Source: Sphingobacterium micropteri
GTDB taxonomy: Bacteria > Bacteroidota > Bacteroidia > Sphingobacteriales > Sphingobacteriaceae
Assembly: GCF_014692515.1 (NCBI RefSeq)
Contig: NZ_JACOIK010000001.1
Span: 372,001 to 436,000, forward strand
DNA length: 64,000 bases
Direction of reading: 5' to 3'
The notes under the pieces: model-generated
What the model was told of the DNA's origin: nothing
The model's database searches: none
Seen by the model: only the letters and a program-made list of their open reading frames with translations
Translations under genes and position numbers: made by a program
In this document: positions 53,403 to 62,626 of the stretch, piece after piece
Layout of the letters: every line of letters starts with the position of its first letter
Numbering within the stretch: the stretch's first letter is position 1

Positions 53403-56400
53403 ATGCATTTAAAATTATTATCGAGCTTGTTGTTTTTACAACATAGACAAAATCTTATGCGATTGAAATTAACGCTTATATTATTAACATTTTTTTCCGT
53501 ACAACTCTCTGCCAATGTATATGGTCAGCGGGTTACACTTAGCGAGCGTAGGGCGACGCTTGGATCGGTAATTAAAAAAATAGAACAGCAAACAGGCCTA
53601 AAATTTTTCTATAATAAACGCGATGTTGTCTTAGAATCTGTAGATATCAATGTACAGAACGAAAGCCTGCAACGCACATTGGAATTGCTTTTCAAAAACC
53701 AGCCTTATGGCTATGAAATACAAGACAAAGTCATTGTACTCAACAAAAAAGAGATAGCATCGATTGTCAATAGACCATCCAATGCGCATAACATAGACCA
53801 GAACCACACCATACAAGATCCTTCCTTGATCCAACAGGTCATAACCGGCGTGGTAAGGGATCAGGCAGGAAAAGTGCTTGTAGGTGCTTCCGTGATACAA
53901 AAAGACGGCTATATAGGAACTGTAACAGATGCCAAGGGGACTTTTTCCATTACCGTCCCGGACGGAACGGATCTGCAGATCTCTTATACAGGCTTCATCA
54001 GCCAAACGGTTAAAACAGCAAACCGCAATCATATCGAAGTCACACTTATGGAAGATGTGCAAAATATGGAAGAAATCATGGTTGTAGGTTACGGAACGGT
54101 GAATAAGAAAGACCTAACTGGCGCGGTAACGGGCATAAAATCGGAGGAAATCATGCAATCCCAACCAGTTTCATTAGTCAATGCCATGCAAGGACGGATG
54201 GCAGGTGTACAGATATCTTCCCAATCGGGAGAGCTTGGTGCCAATTCCCGCATATCTATCCGTGGTGCTACTTCGGTATATGGATCTTCACAGCCATTAT
54301 ATGTTATAGATGGTATTCAAATGGATGTCAATGTCAATGAGATCGCTTCGGCAAAAATGGGTAACGGTAGCCAATTAGATCCTTTGGCAAGCATTAATCC
54401 CGCAGATATTGAATCGATAGAAGTATTAAAAGATGCTTCGGCAACGGCGATCTACGGCTCCAGAGGCGCTAATGGTGTTATCTTAGTCACAACCAGGAGT
54501 GGTAGATCCGGAAGAAGCCGGATCAATTACGATGGAAATGTCAATCTTGGTGTAGTCTCCAAAAGAATCAATGTACTAGGAGCTTCCGACTTTATCGATT
54601 ATCGAAAGATAATCGATCCAAATTCACCCCTGTTTTATTCCGATTCGAATAGTGACGGAGCCTACAATGAACTTGATTCTCCTCTAGATCCCTACGCCTT
54701 ACCTAGCCATGACTGGCAAGATGAGATGTTACGTACAGCCATATCGCATAACCATAACCTTTCGCTGGATGGAGGTAACGAAAAAACGCAATATTCTGGA
54801 AGCGTAGGGTATACAAAATATCAAGGGATTATAATCAACAACAATTACCAGCGAGTTACCTCCCGTCTAAAACTAGATCACCAGTCTACAGAAAGACTCA
54901 AAGTGGGCACAAACTTCAATACGTCATTCTCGAAATTCAACGGTGCCAGCCAGAGTGGTGGAGAAGGAGGGACGTTCAACGGCGTAGTACAGAGCTTGGT
55001 CACATCACGCCCTGTCGAAGTATTTGTCCCCTCTTGGGACAATACAGGCGTGTACGTATCACCCATATCCATGTTGGAAGATGCCATTAAAAGTACGTCC
55101 ATCATCCGTGCTAATATGAACGCATATGCGGATTATAAAATTATGGAAGGATTAACGTTTAACACGTCCTTAGGTGGTATACTTTCCAGCTCTAAAGGCG
55201 ACGAATTCTATGGTAAAAATACGGAATGGGGAGCCGGCAACAACGGAAGGGCAATAGTTTCAGAAAGTAGGGCTTACAATATTGCCAATACCAATCAGTT
55301 GACGTACAAAAAAGATTTTGGGTGGAGCAAATTAGACGCCATTGCCGTCTTTGAGTTAAACCATTACAATTACGAATCGTTTGGCGTAGACAATGGCAAC
55401 TATCTCGATGAAAACAACGGACCGTACAACATATCTAAGGGATCAGTCCTGAATAGCCTATATTCATTTCGGGATGTCAATAATCGCGTTTCTTACCTTT
55501 CCAGGATCAATTATGATCTGTACGGTCGTTATCTTTTTACGGTGAGTCTACGGGCAGATGGTTCGGACAAATTCGGAAAGGCTAATCGCTATGGCTATTT
55601 CCCTTCTGCAGCAGCTGCATGGCGGCTGTCCGAGGAAAAATTCCTGCAAAATGTAGATTTTCTAAGCGATTTAAAATTGAGACTGAGTTATGGACGCACC
55701 GGCAACGAACGTATCCCTTCACATCAGTATATGGCGAATATGGAAAACAGCTATTACAACGGTACACTTGGGCTTTCGCCATCGACCATGGCCAATCCGG
55801 ATTTGAAATGGGAAGCCACCGATCAGTACAATGCCGGTCTTGATTTAGGTATATTCAATAATCGGATACAGCTAACTATTGATGCCTACCGGAAGATAAC
55901 AAACGATATGCTCATGCCTGCGCCGGTGCCTTCCCAATCAGGCTTTTCCTCCCAGTGGAAAAACATGGGGCGTATAGACAATGAAGGTATAGAGGTACAA
56001 TTGTCGACGGTAAACGTTAGAAACAGCAATTTCGAGTGGTCTACAAACTTTAACATAAGTACCAATAGGAATACGGTGAGAGATTTAGGTGGCGTAGATT
56101 TTATTCCCGTCAATATCGGTGGAGGTTGGATTACTAACGTAGGGCGTGTTATGATTGGGCATCCGATAGGAACGGCGTACGGGTATGTTTTTGATGGTGT
56201 ATATCAATTGGATGAGTTTACCTGGCAGAACAACAGCGATCCTACTATTCCCTTTGATGATCGAAGCTTTACGTTAAAAGATGGGGTTGTGAGTGTACAA
56301 GGAACGAATGTGAAACCCGGTTCATTTAAATTTAAAAACTTGAATGGTAGCGCAGATAATGTTGTTGATGAGGAAGACCAAACGATCATTAGCCGTAGCA

Positions 56401-56918
56401 ATCCTAAATTTTTTGGTGGTATCAATAATACATTCCGATATAAGGGCGTTGAACTATCCATCTTTTTAAACGGGTCGTACGGAAATCAAATTTTCAACGA
56501 ATCACGTTTCCGTTTAGAAGGAGGAACTCCTTTGGCCTGGTTAAATTTGTCAAAAGATTTTTGGGATAACAGATGGACGACAGAGAATCCGACAGACGAA
56601 TACGGAACCTTCAGTCTCGATACCAAAAATACAACGTCTATGAAAACCTCTAGCTATTATGTAGAGGATGCTTCTTTTTTGCGGTTGAAAACCCTGTCTT
56701 TGGGATACACGATTCCGAACGACTTGTTGAAACGTGCTGGAATGGGCAATGTATCCAATCTCAAAATATATGCGACCGCAGACAACCTGTATACGTGGAC
56801 GAGTTATTCTGGTTTTGATCCGGAAATAGATTCGAACAACGCGTTACTGCCCGGATTTGATAGGATATCTTATCCGCGTACACGTTCCATAATTTTTGGT
56901 GTAAACCTAACTTTCTAA
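53403..56918 (+). CDS. SusC/RagA-type TonB-linked outer-membrane transporter with STN domain
   Basis: 1171 aa. The in-frame ATG at 53457 (MRLKLTLILLTFF) is an equally good signal start. Order: signal peptide, STN domain (about 60-115, SVIKKIEQQTGLKFFYNKRD), carboxypeptidase-like sandwich (about 150-235, GVVRDQAGKVLVGASVIQ), the SusC linker VGYGTVNKKDLTGAV, plug with SIRGATSVYGSSQPLYVIDG and EVLKDASATAIYGSRGANGV, then the barrel ending in FGVNLTF. Imports oligosaccharides with the SusD partner that starts 13 bases later. Complete. Confidence 0.96.
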   Translation: MHLKLLSSLLFLQHRQNLMRLKLTLILLTFFSVQLSANVYGQRVTLSERRATLGSVIKKIEQQTGLKFFYNKRDVVLESVDINVQNESLQRTLELLFKNQPYGYEIQDKVIVLNKKEIASIVNRPSNAHNIDQNHTIQDPSLIQQVITGVVRDQAGKVLVGASVIQKDGYIGTVTDAKGTFSITVPDGTDLQISYTGFISQTVKTANRNHIEVTLMEDVQNMEEIMVVGYGTVNKKDLTGAVTGIKSEEIMQSQPVSLVNAMQGRMAGVQISSQSGELGANSRISIRGATSVYGSSQPLYVIDGIQMDVNVNEIASAKMGNGSQLDPLASINPADIESIEVLKDASATAIYGSRGANGVILVTTRSGRSGRSRINYDGNVNLGVVSKRINVLGASDFIDYRKIIDPNSPLFYSDSNSDGAYNELDSPLDPYALPSHDWQDEMLRTAISHNHNLSLDGGNEKTQYSGSVGYTKYQGIIINNNYQRVTSRLKLDHQSTERLKVGTNFNTSFSKFNGASQSGGEGGTFNGVVQSLVTSRPVEVFVPSWDNTGVYVSPISMLEDAIKSTSIIRANMNAYADYKIMEGLTFNTSLGGILSSSKGDEFYGKNTEWGAGNNGRAIVSESRAYNIANTNQLTYKKDFGWSKLDAIAVFELNHYNYESFGVDNGNYLDENNGPYNISKGSVLNSLYSFRDVNNRVSYLSRINYDLYGRYLFTVSLRADGSDKFGKANRYGYFPSAAAAWRLSEEKFLQNVDFLSDLKLRLSYGRTGNERIPSHQYMANMENSYYNGTLGLSPSTMANPDLKWEATDQYNAGLDLGIFNNRIQLTIDAYRKITNDMLMPAPVPSQSGFSSQWKNMGRIDNEGIEVQLSTVNVRNSNFEWSTNFNISTNRNTVRDLGGVDFIPVNIGGGWITNVGRVMIGHPIGTAYGYVFDGVYQLDEFTWQNNSDPTIPFDDRSFTLKDGVVSVQGTNVKPGSFKFKNLNGSADNVVDEEDQTIISRSNPKFFGGINNTFRYKGVELSIFLNGSYGNQIFNESRFRLEGGTPLAWLNLSKDFWDNRWTTENPTDEYGTFSLDTKNTTSMKTSSYYVEDASFLRLKTLSLGYTIPNDLLKRAGMGNVSNLKIYATADNLYTWTSYSGFDPEIDSNNALLPGFDRISYPRTRSIIFGVNLTF

Positions 56919-56931
56919 ATAAAGTAAGTAT

Positions 56932-58608
56932 ATGAAAACTAGTTATTTATATTGTATTTTGCTTTCTGTAACAATTCTATTTTGCGGTTGCGGTAAGTTT
57001 CTGGATACGACCCCATATTCCAATACTGTGGTAGACAATTTCTATAAAACGGCCAGTGACGCCGAGCTAGCTCTTACAGGCTGTTACAACACCGTCGTCG
57101 CGGCTGTCGCTCAGGGCGAATGGGGAAGAGCTTCATTCAATTCGGGAATGCAAGCATTGCTTGACGGAGGTACGGACGAAACTATTATGCGAGACGGACT
57201 CGCTGATCCGCTGTTTGGAGCTATTCCTACAGCAGCCTTTACCGAACAGCATGAGCTTTTCAAATTCAGTTGGAGCTTTCTGTTCAAAGGGATTAATAGG
57301 GTAAATTACCTGTTGGATCATATCGATGCCGTCGATATGACAGATGCCAGAAAGGAAGAAATTAAAGGCGAAGCTCGCTTTCTCCGAGGCTTCTTTTACT
57401 ATTATGCAGGTATACTCTATGGCGGTGCTCCTGTCTACACCACTTCGGTACAAGATCCCATGGCGCCACGAAATAGTCTACAAGAGGTGTTTACACAAGT
57501 ATTGGATGACCTTCAATATGCTTATGATGTGCTTCCTCATAGAGCAACAATTCCGGGGAGAGCGAACAAATGGTCTGCAGCGGGTTTTCTGGTAAAATCA
57601 TACAACTACCTCGCCAGTTCAAAAATGAATGATGTCGGTAAAAGCCTAAATTTTGAACTAAACAGTTTTGACTGGGTCAATTCGACCGATTTGTACACAA
57701 AGAGCAAAGTCGTATCACAAGATATTATCGATAACAGCGCCTATAAACTCACGCCACATTACGACTACCTTTTTAGAGAAACCACGGAGAGCGCCCAGTA
57801 TGAAGAATGTCTTTTTACAGGGGAGTCAACATCCGCACAAGTGTCAAGCAATGATTACGGTGCGTGGCTATTCTATTTAATACCTGTGGGCGCAACAAAC
57901 ATTACGGGAGGTGGATACGGTTATTATCGGCCTACGGCAGAGATGTACTATAACCTGTACGATGCTAATGATCCGCGAAGAGCGCATAACTTAGGAGGTA
58001 TGTTGGTTGATCGGGCGAATACTTTTGAATTTATAGATGGTGTGAAATATTTTATGCCTCTACCGGCTACCCCTGAGGACGAAAATTATTGTATTACGAA
58101 ATTCCGTTACAAAGATCCAAGCATAAAAAACATCAATGTTGCGCTTACCGAAGGAAACTATCCGATATTGCGCTTCGCCGATATCCTATTACTAAATGCG
58201 GAGGCCGAGTATTTCACGGGCGATGAAGCTGCGGCTAGAAGTAGACTTACCGAAGTCAGAAGAAGAGTCGCACGCGAAAACATGGGGAATACAGCTCCAC
58301 AGGTTTCTTATCTGGACTCACGATACAGACGATCAAACTTTGTGACCGAACTGCTGGAAGAACGTTCGCGGGAATTATGCTTCGAAGCACAGCGCCGGAC
58401 GGACCTCATACGTTTTGGCAGGATGGAATCTGCCATAGCGGGATTGTCAGACGGAAAAGGAGAAAACAAATCCCGGTGGAATGTCATCGTACCTATTATG
58501 CAGGAAAATTGGGACAAAGCTCCTTACAAAATCTGGTTTCCCATACCGATAAACGACGTTTTGTTAAACCACAATTTGGTACAAAACCCCGGATACCAAT
58601 CCAGATAA
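56932..58608 (+). CDS. SusD/RagB-type glycan-binding lipoprotein
   Basis: 558 aa. Lipobox in LFCGC near residue 19. N-terminal SusD-like part (FLDTTPYSNTVVDNFYKTAS) with TPR helices (RKEEIKGEARFLRGFFYYYA), and the C-terminal RagB/SusD domain ending PIPINDVLLNHNLVQNPGYQ, the usual closing motif. Caps the SusC transporter and binds the glycan. Follows susC after 13 bases. Confidence 0.95.
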   Translation: MKTSYLYCILLSVTILFCGCGKFLDTTPYSNTVVDNFYKTASDAELALTGCYNTVVAAVAQGEWGRASFNSGMQALLDGGTDETIMRDGLADPLFGAIPTAAFTEQHELFKFSWSFLFKGINRVNYLLDHIDAVDMTDARKEEIKGEARFLRGFFYYYAGILYGGAPVYTTSVQDPMAPRNSLQEVFTQVLDDLQYAYDVLPHRATIPGRANKWSAAGFLVKSYNYLASSKMNDVGKSLNFELNSFDWVNSTDLYTKSKVVSQDIIDNSAYKLTPHYDYLFRETTESAQYEECLFTGESTSAQVSSNDYGAWLFYLIPVGATNITGGGYGYYRPTAEMYYNLYDANDPRRAHNLGGMLVDRANTFEFIDGVKYFMPLPATPEDENYCITKFRYKDPSIKNINVALTEGNYPILRFADILLLNAEAEYFTGDEAAARSRLTEVRRRVARENMGNTAPQVSYLDSRYRRSNFVTELLEERSRELCFEAQRRTDLIRFGRMESAIAGLSDGKGENKSRWNVIVPIMQENWDKAPYKIWFPIPINDVLLNHNLVQNPGYQSR

Positions 58609-58642
58609 CAGAAAGGTTTTTAGATGAATTAAAAATAAACAA

Positions 58643-59821
58643 ATGAATAAACTATATATATCAGCTATCATCCTCATTTCGATCTTGGCACATGCTTGCA
58701 AAGATGCGTACGACAATGAACCGAAAAGAGGTATAGAAATATTGTCCATCTCCCCCGAGCAAGGCAAGGTGAGAGATATCATCACCATCAAAGGAAAGAA
58801 TTTCAAGCCTATCAACACAAATGTAGTTCTATTCGCTGACAATATTCCAGGTCGGATCGTCTCCTTCAGTGAAAACGAAATTCAAGTCATGGTACCGGAT
58901 AGCGGCGTTGTCACCGGACCATTAAAAGTTCGGGTAGGCGTAAATGAGATCGCTACTTCAACGCAGACATTCACTATAGATCAATCTTTACCAGTTATAT
59001 TTTCAATCTCGCCAAATTACGGTTTAGCTGGAACGGAAGTTACTATAAAAGGCGCCAATTTTGCCAAAACAAATAACAAAGTATACTTTGGTATGGTAGC
59101 GGCTAACATCATTAAGGAAGACGAATATAATATTACGGTGGAGTTACCACAAGGGCTTCCGGATGGCGAAGTGGATCTTGTGATCGAAAGCAATGGAGCA
59201 AAATCAGCAGCTTCCAAATTTGAGGTTGGTATTATCTACCGTGATAATTTCAATAGAGTAAACAGTTCCTGGATCAATAAGGATGGTATACAGGAAGATT
59301 TAGGAACAGGTTGGGCTGTCGCCAACGGTGAGTTTCAGATTCAGGATGGACGTTTTAATTCCCGATCTAACGGCGTAGCCTTTTACCGTGCAAACGGTGC
59401 AGAGATGATTAGCGGAGACGGCAATACGTTTAGATTGTCTATGGATTATAGGATACGCGTGGCGGCAGGATCGGTATTTGCCGGTATTATGTTCAATGCA
59501 CAAGACAACGATCGGTATTACGTGCTGCGTATGAACGGGGATGGCATAATCCAGTTCTTGGCAACAGCAGATGGTGGGGTTAACTGGCCGGGCGTATTCT
59601 TTTCTGAAATGGCTCCGCTACCTGGAGCACAGACCTATCAAATAGAGGTGTATTCAGATACGCCAGGAACATTCCAGTTTAAAGTGAGCAACACCGCCGG
59701 AAATGTTTTGTTTGATAAAACTGTTTCTGATCCGTCTGCACGTTACACAGGTGGGTACGCCGGTGTATGGGGGCTGGGAGATCATAGTGATTACGATAAC
59801 TTCTCGTTATTACTTAAATAA
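58643..59821 (+). CDS. TIG-domain lipoprotein, probable surface glycan-binding protein
   Basis: 392 aa. Lipobox LAHAC (Cys19). Two IPT/TIG immunoglobulin-like domains (about 30-113 and 116-195; SISPEQGKVRDIITIKGKNF and SISPNYGLAGTEVTIKGANF). The last 195 residues form a LamG/concanavalin-like sandwich with YRDNFNRVNSSW at its start and YAGVWGLGDHSDYDNFSLLL at its end. Position right after SusD and the modular build match surface glycan-binding proteins (SGBP). Substrate contacts cannot be read from sequence. Confidence 0.85.
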   Translation: MNKLYISAIILISILAHACKDAYDNEPKRGIEILSISPEQGKVRDIITIKGKNFKPINTNVVLFADNIPGRIVSFSENEIQVMVPDSGVVTGPLKVRVGVNEIATSTQTFTIDQSLPVIFSISPNYGLAGTEVTIKGANFAKTNNKVYFGMVAANIIKEDEYNITVELPQGLPDGEVDLVIESNGAKSAASKFEVGIIYRDNFNRVNSSWINKDGIQEDLGTGWAVANGEFQIQDGRFNSRSNGVAFYRANGAEMISGDGNTFRLSMDYRIRVAAGSVFAGIMFNAQDNDRYYVLRMNGDGIIQFLATADGGVNWPGVFFSEMAPLPGAQTYQIEVYSDTPGTFQFKVSNTAGNVLFDKTVSDPSARYTGGYAGVWGLGDHSDYDNFSLLLK

Positions 59822-59826
59822 TTAGG

Positions 59827-60873
59827 ATGAACATTTTTGATAAAACTTACGAGATAGTTATGAAATATTGGAAAGCTTCTTTGTACACATTGCTATTGTT
59901 ATGCAGCTACGCCTGTTCAACGCAAGAGCCCTCTTTTGATAAGGATGAAGAGGTGGTGCCGCCGGAAGAAGAGCAGAAGGAATATGAAGATTTATTTACG
60001 GATTCGAAATATCTGCGAGGCTTCAAGGTAGGTTCGACAGATGAGTCCAACGGGCAGGTACAGGGGTATTTGAATTATAATGAGGTTGCCACGGGGACGC
60101 CGGTTTGGCTCATTGCACAGTGGAATTGCATGAACAACGATATACTTCGTTCTAATTATACCGGATCAGGATCAACCCATGAATACAAAACGGAAGATGG
60201 GAACAGAATCAACGTCAACACCCAAACAGGAGTTATCATTTTGGATTTAAACACGGTCTCTGAATATGGTAAGAATGGTATAGCCAGCAATCCACGTAAA
60301 GCAAACGAGCCTTGGCCCACCATGTTACTGGAGTATGGGCTTACTGAGCAAGAGATACTTAAAGTTTCCGATAAACAGGAAATACGTATGGCCGTTGATT
60401 TTAACGTGTTGAAAGCCGAAGATAAAATGCCGACGGGATCTACGGATCCTGGCTTACATACTGCACAGTTCCAGTGGTTCATCACGGTTCAGAACAGGAA
60501 TTTGTCGTCACCGGATTTTGGTCGGTATATCTGGTTCGGATTAAATCTTTACGATAAGAGGTTTGACTTTGCACCATTGTACGCTGCTGAAGATGGCGGT
60601 AAAGAACAAAATACAGGAGCGTTTATATATATGCCTGATATGCGAGATATTATGGGGCAACAGGGAAAAACCGAGATCGGAAAAAACATGCGAGTTGACT
60701 ATGACGTGTTGCCGGTGATAAAAAAAGCTTTTGCGCTTGCCCAACAACGAAAATATCTTATCCATACCCGTTGGGAAGAACTATATATTGGGGCTTCAAA
60801 TATTGGCTGGGAAATTCCTGGAACTTATAATGCGGCCGTTCAGATCAATTCTTTCAATGTAAAGTATCGGTAA
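59827..60873 (+). CDS. Unknown lipoprotein P3 of the PUL, paralogue of P1 and P2
   Basis: 348 aa; the ATG at 59860 (MKYWKASLYTLLLLCSYACS) gives a cleaner lipoprotein signal and may be the true start. After an acidic spacer (VVPPEEEQKEYED) the body shows the family plan: GFKVGSTDESNGQVQG, WLIAQWNC, WPTMLLEY, LHTAQFQWFITVQN, IWFGLNLYDKRF and RWEELYIGASNIGWEIPG. Closest to P2. Starts 5 bases after the TIG lipoprotein gene and ends the plus-strand operon. Probably surface exposed; function unknown. Confidence 0.82.
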   Translation: MNIFDKTYEIVMKYWKASLYTLLLLCSYACSTQEPSFDKDEEVVPPEEEQKEYEDLFTDSKYLRGFKVGSTDESNGQVQGYLNYNEVATGTPVWLIAQWNCMNNDILRSNYTGSGSTHEYKTEDGNRINVNTQTGVIILDLNTVSEYGKNGIASNPRKANEPWPTMLLEYGLTEQEILKVSDKQEIRMAVDFNVLKAEDKMPTGSTDPGLHTAQFQWFITVQNRNLSSPDFGRYIWFGLNLYDKRFDFAPLYAAEDGGKEQNTGAFIYMPDMRDIMGQQGKTEIGKNMRVDYDVLPVIKKAFALAQQRKYLIHTRWEELYIGASNIGWEIPGTYNAAVQINSFNVKYR

Positions 60874-60952
60874 TTAAGGATCCGATAAATTCGTCAGAGA
60901 TATTCAAAAAACGTAGAAGCAGCATCGAATCAGCTGTTGTGAAGATAATTCA

Positions 60953-61432
60953 TTATGAGCTACAGGACAACATCGAGCAGCCCGCCTGGTGTGTGGCCCA
61001 ATCCGGGCGCATCCCAAAGAATTCATCGTGGCTTTTTGAATACGGATCTTTAAGAGCCTGCTGTAATTTTACAAAGAGGTTGTTTTCGCCTCTTTGTAAT
61101 TCTTCTATGGCCATATGAAGCAGGTAATTCCTTAAAATAAACCTAGGATTGGCTTTTCGCATCCGCAGTAAGCTATCCTCCCTTGTGCAGGTGTTCACTT
61201 TTAAGCGAGTTTGGTAGCTCGTCATGAGCGAGTAGAGTTTCGTGATGTCCGTTGGCTCAGGATCGCCGTAGAGACTACTCTTAAAGAAGTTAAGCATGTC
61301 TTGCTGTGAGTTCAGTTCGCTGGGTAGGTCTATTAGCAGCTGATAAAATATTGTCATGCTATATTCAAAAAGTTCAGCAATCTGGGTGATTTCTTTCCCG
61401 ATCGAAGAAGCCCAAAGACTGAAAGTAAGCAG
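60953..61432 (-). pseudogene. selO: C-terminal remnant of selO (protein adenylyltransferase)
   Basis: Open frame of about 159 codons running from a stop at 61433-61435 (first ATG at 61357) to the natural end. It matches only the end of SelO/YdiU (normally 460-520 aa): MRKANPRFILRNYLLHMAIE, PYSKSHDEF, RPDWA and the terminal SCSS, which in SelO holds the conserved cysteine before the end. The kinase-like AMPylation domain with all catalytic residues is missing. No other part of selO is found in the window. Truncated beside the duplicated NMO/Crp unit, so rearrangement likely removed the 5' part. Confidence 0.8.
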
Positions 61433-61543
61433 CTATCATAGAAATCAAACTTAGCTAAATTGCGCTAACAACACAACATGAAACTAGTCAAAAATCAAAA
61501 AAACAGCAGAAAACCAGTTATCTTGCGCTTATATTGAATCACA

Positions 61544-62626
61544 CTAATCCGCAGTATTCATTCCGTCTATAAGGCTTTCAATCAGATCTTGCGCATAATG
61601 ATATTTTAAAAGCGGTGCCGCCTGCCCAGCCCAAAAAGATCTCAGCTCAGGGTTTGCTTCTGTGTTGGTAGGATAGGACCCTAGCTTACCGACGATCTGT
61701 CCCTGTAAGGGATACGGCGCAAAAGAGTTTTGAAATGCCGTTAATTCTTCTGTTAGCCTATTTTTAATACCCCTTGACAATCTACCGGTAAACACTTTTG
61801 TCAAAGTTGTATAGCGTGCGTCTTTTGAAAACAACTTTTCACGGTGAACATCGCTCGTTCCTGACTGTTTGGTTGCTAAAAAGGCTGTTCCTATCTGTAC
61901 CGCATCTGCTCCTAAAGCAAATGCTGCTTTTACACCTCTTGCATCCGCAATCCCTCCGGCAGCAATGACGGGGATTTTAACGGCGTCTGCCACCTGGGGG
62001 ACTAAGGATAGCGTTCCTACCAAACTATCTTCGGCATTCTCCAGAAACGATACCCGGTGACCACCGGCATCAAAGCCTGTAGCCACAACCGCGTCAACAC
62101 CAGCGTTTTCAATTGCAATCGCTTCATCTAACGTTGTTGCTGTACCGATAGTGATGATATTCAGACGACGTAGTTTTTCTAAGATATCTTCAGATGGAAT
62201 TCCATAAACAAAGCTAAAAACAGCAGGTTTAGCTTCAAAAATTGCTTCTATTTGGTTGTCGAAAGTAGGGCTTTCCGGCAGCGGAAATGTAGGTGCTTCC
62301 ACACCGACTTCATCAAAGTAGGGTTGAAACAGCTCCACCACTTTCTGGAAAGCGACATTGTCAAAATCTTCGATATTGTCATCCTTGTCTTTAATCCAGA
62401 GGTTTAAGTTGAATGGCTTACTTGTCGATTTACGAATTTCGTTTGATAAATCAACTATTTCATTTGCAAAAAATGGCTGACAGCCGTACGAACCCAGTCC
62501 TCCGGCATTTGAAACCAACGATGTCAATTCAACAGCTGATAGTTTTCCCCCGAAAGGTCCCTGTATTATAGGGATGTCAATTCCCGTTAATCTTGTGAAT
62601 TTTGTGTCTGTCCACATAGTGTTCAT
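61544..62626 (-). CDS. Nitronate monooxygenase-like flavoprotein, copy B
   Basis: 360 aa from the ATG at 62626; the ATG at 62617 (MWTDTKFTR) matches the start of copy A. FMN-dependent TIM barrel: GPFGGKLS near residue 20, AAGGIADARGV and GADAVQIGTAFLAT at the phosphate site, ATGFDAGGHR holding the candidate catalytic His. Differs from copy A by scattered substitutions and has a different, probably original, C-terminus (QDLIESLIDGMNTAD). Oxidises alkyl nitronates, which arise by nitroalkane chemistry, to carbonyl and nitrite. Downstream of a Crp/Fnr gene on the same strand (78-base gap). Confidence 0.9.
   Translation of the reverse strand: MNTMWTDTKFTRLTGIDIPIIQGPFGGKLSAVELTSLVSNAGGLGSYGCQPFFANEIVDLSNEIRKSTSKPFNLNLWIKDKDDNIEDFDNVAFQKVVELFQPYFDEVGVEAPTFPLPESPTFDNQIEAIFEAKPAVFSFVYGIPSEDILEKLRRLNIITIGTATTLDEAIAIENAGVDAVVATGFDAGGHRVSFLENAEDSLVGTLSLVPQVADAVKIPVIAAGGIADARGVKAAFALGADAVQIGTAFLATKQSGTSDVHREKLFSKDARYTTLTKVFTGRLSRGIKNRLTEELTAFQNSFAPYPLQGQIVGKLGSYPTNTEANPELRSFWAGQAAPLLKYHYAQDLIESLIDGMNTAD

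Noticed and set aside
60156..60485. 109-aa antisense frame in P3
   Set aside because: Shadow of the P3 coding region; Ser/Leu-rich without domain.
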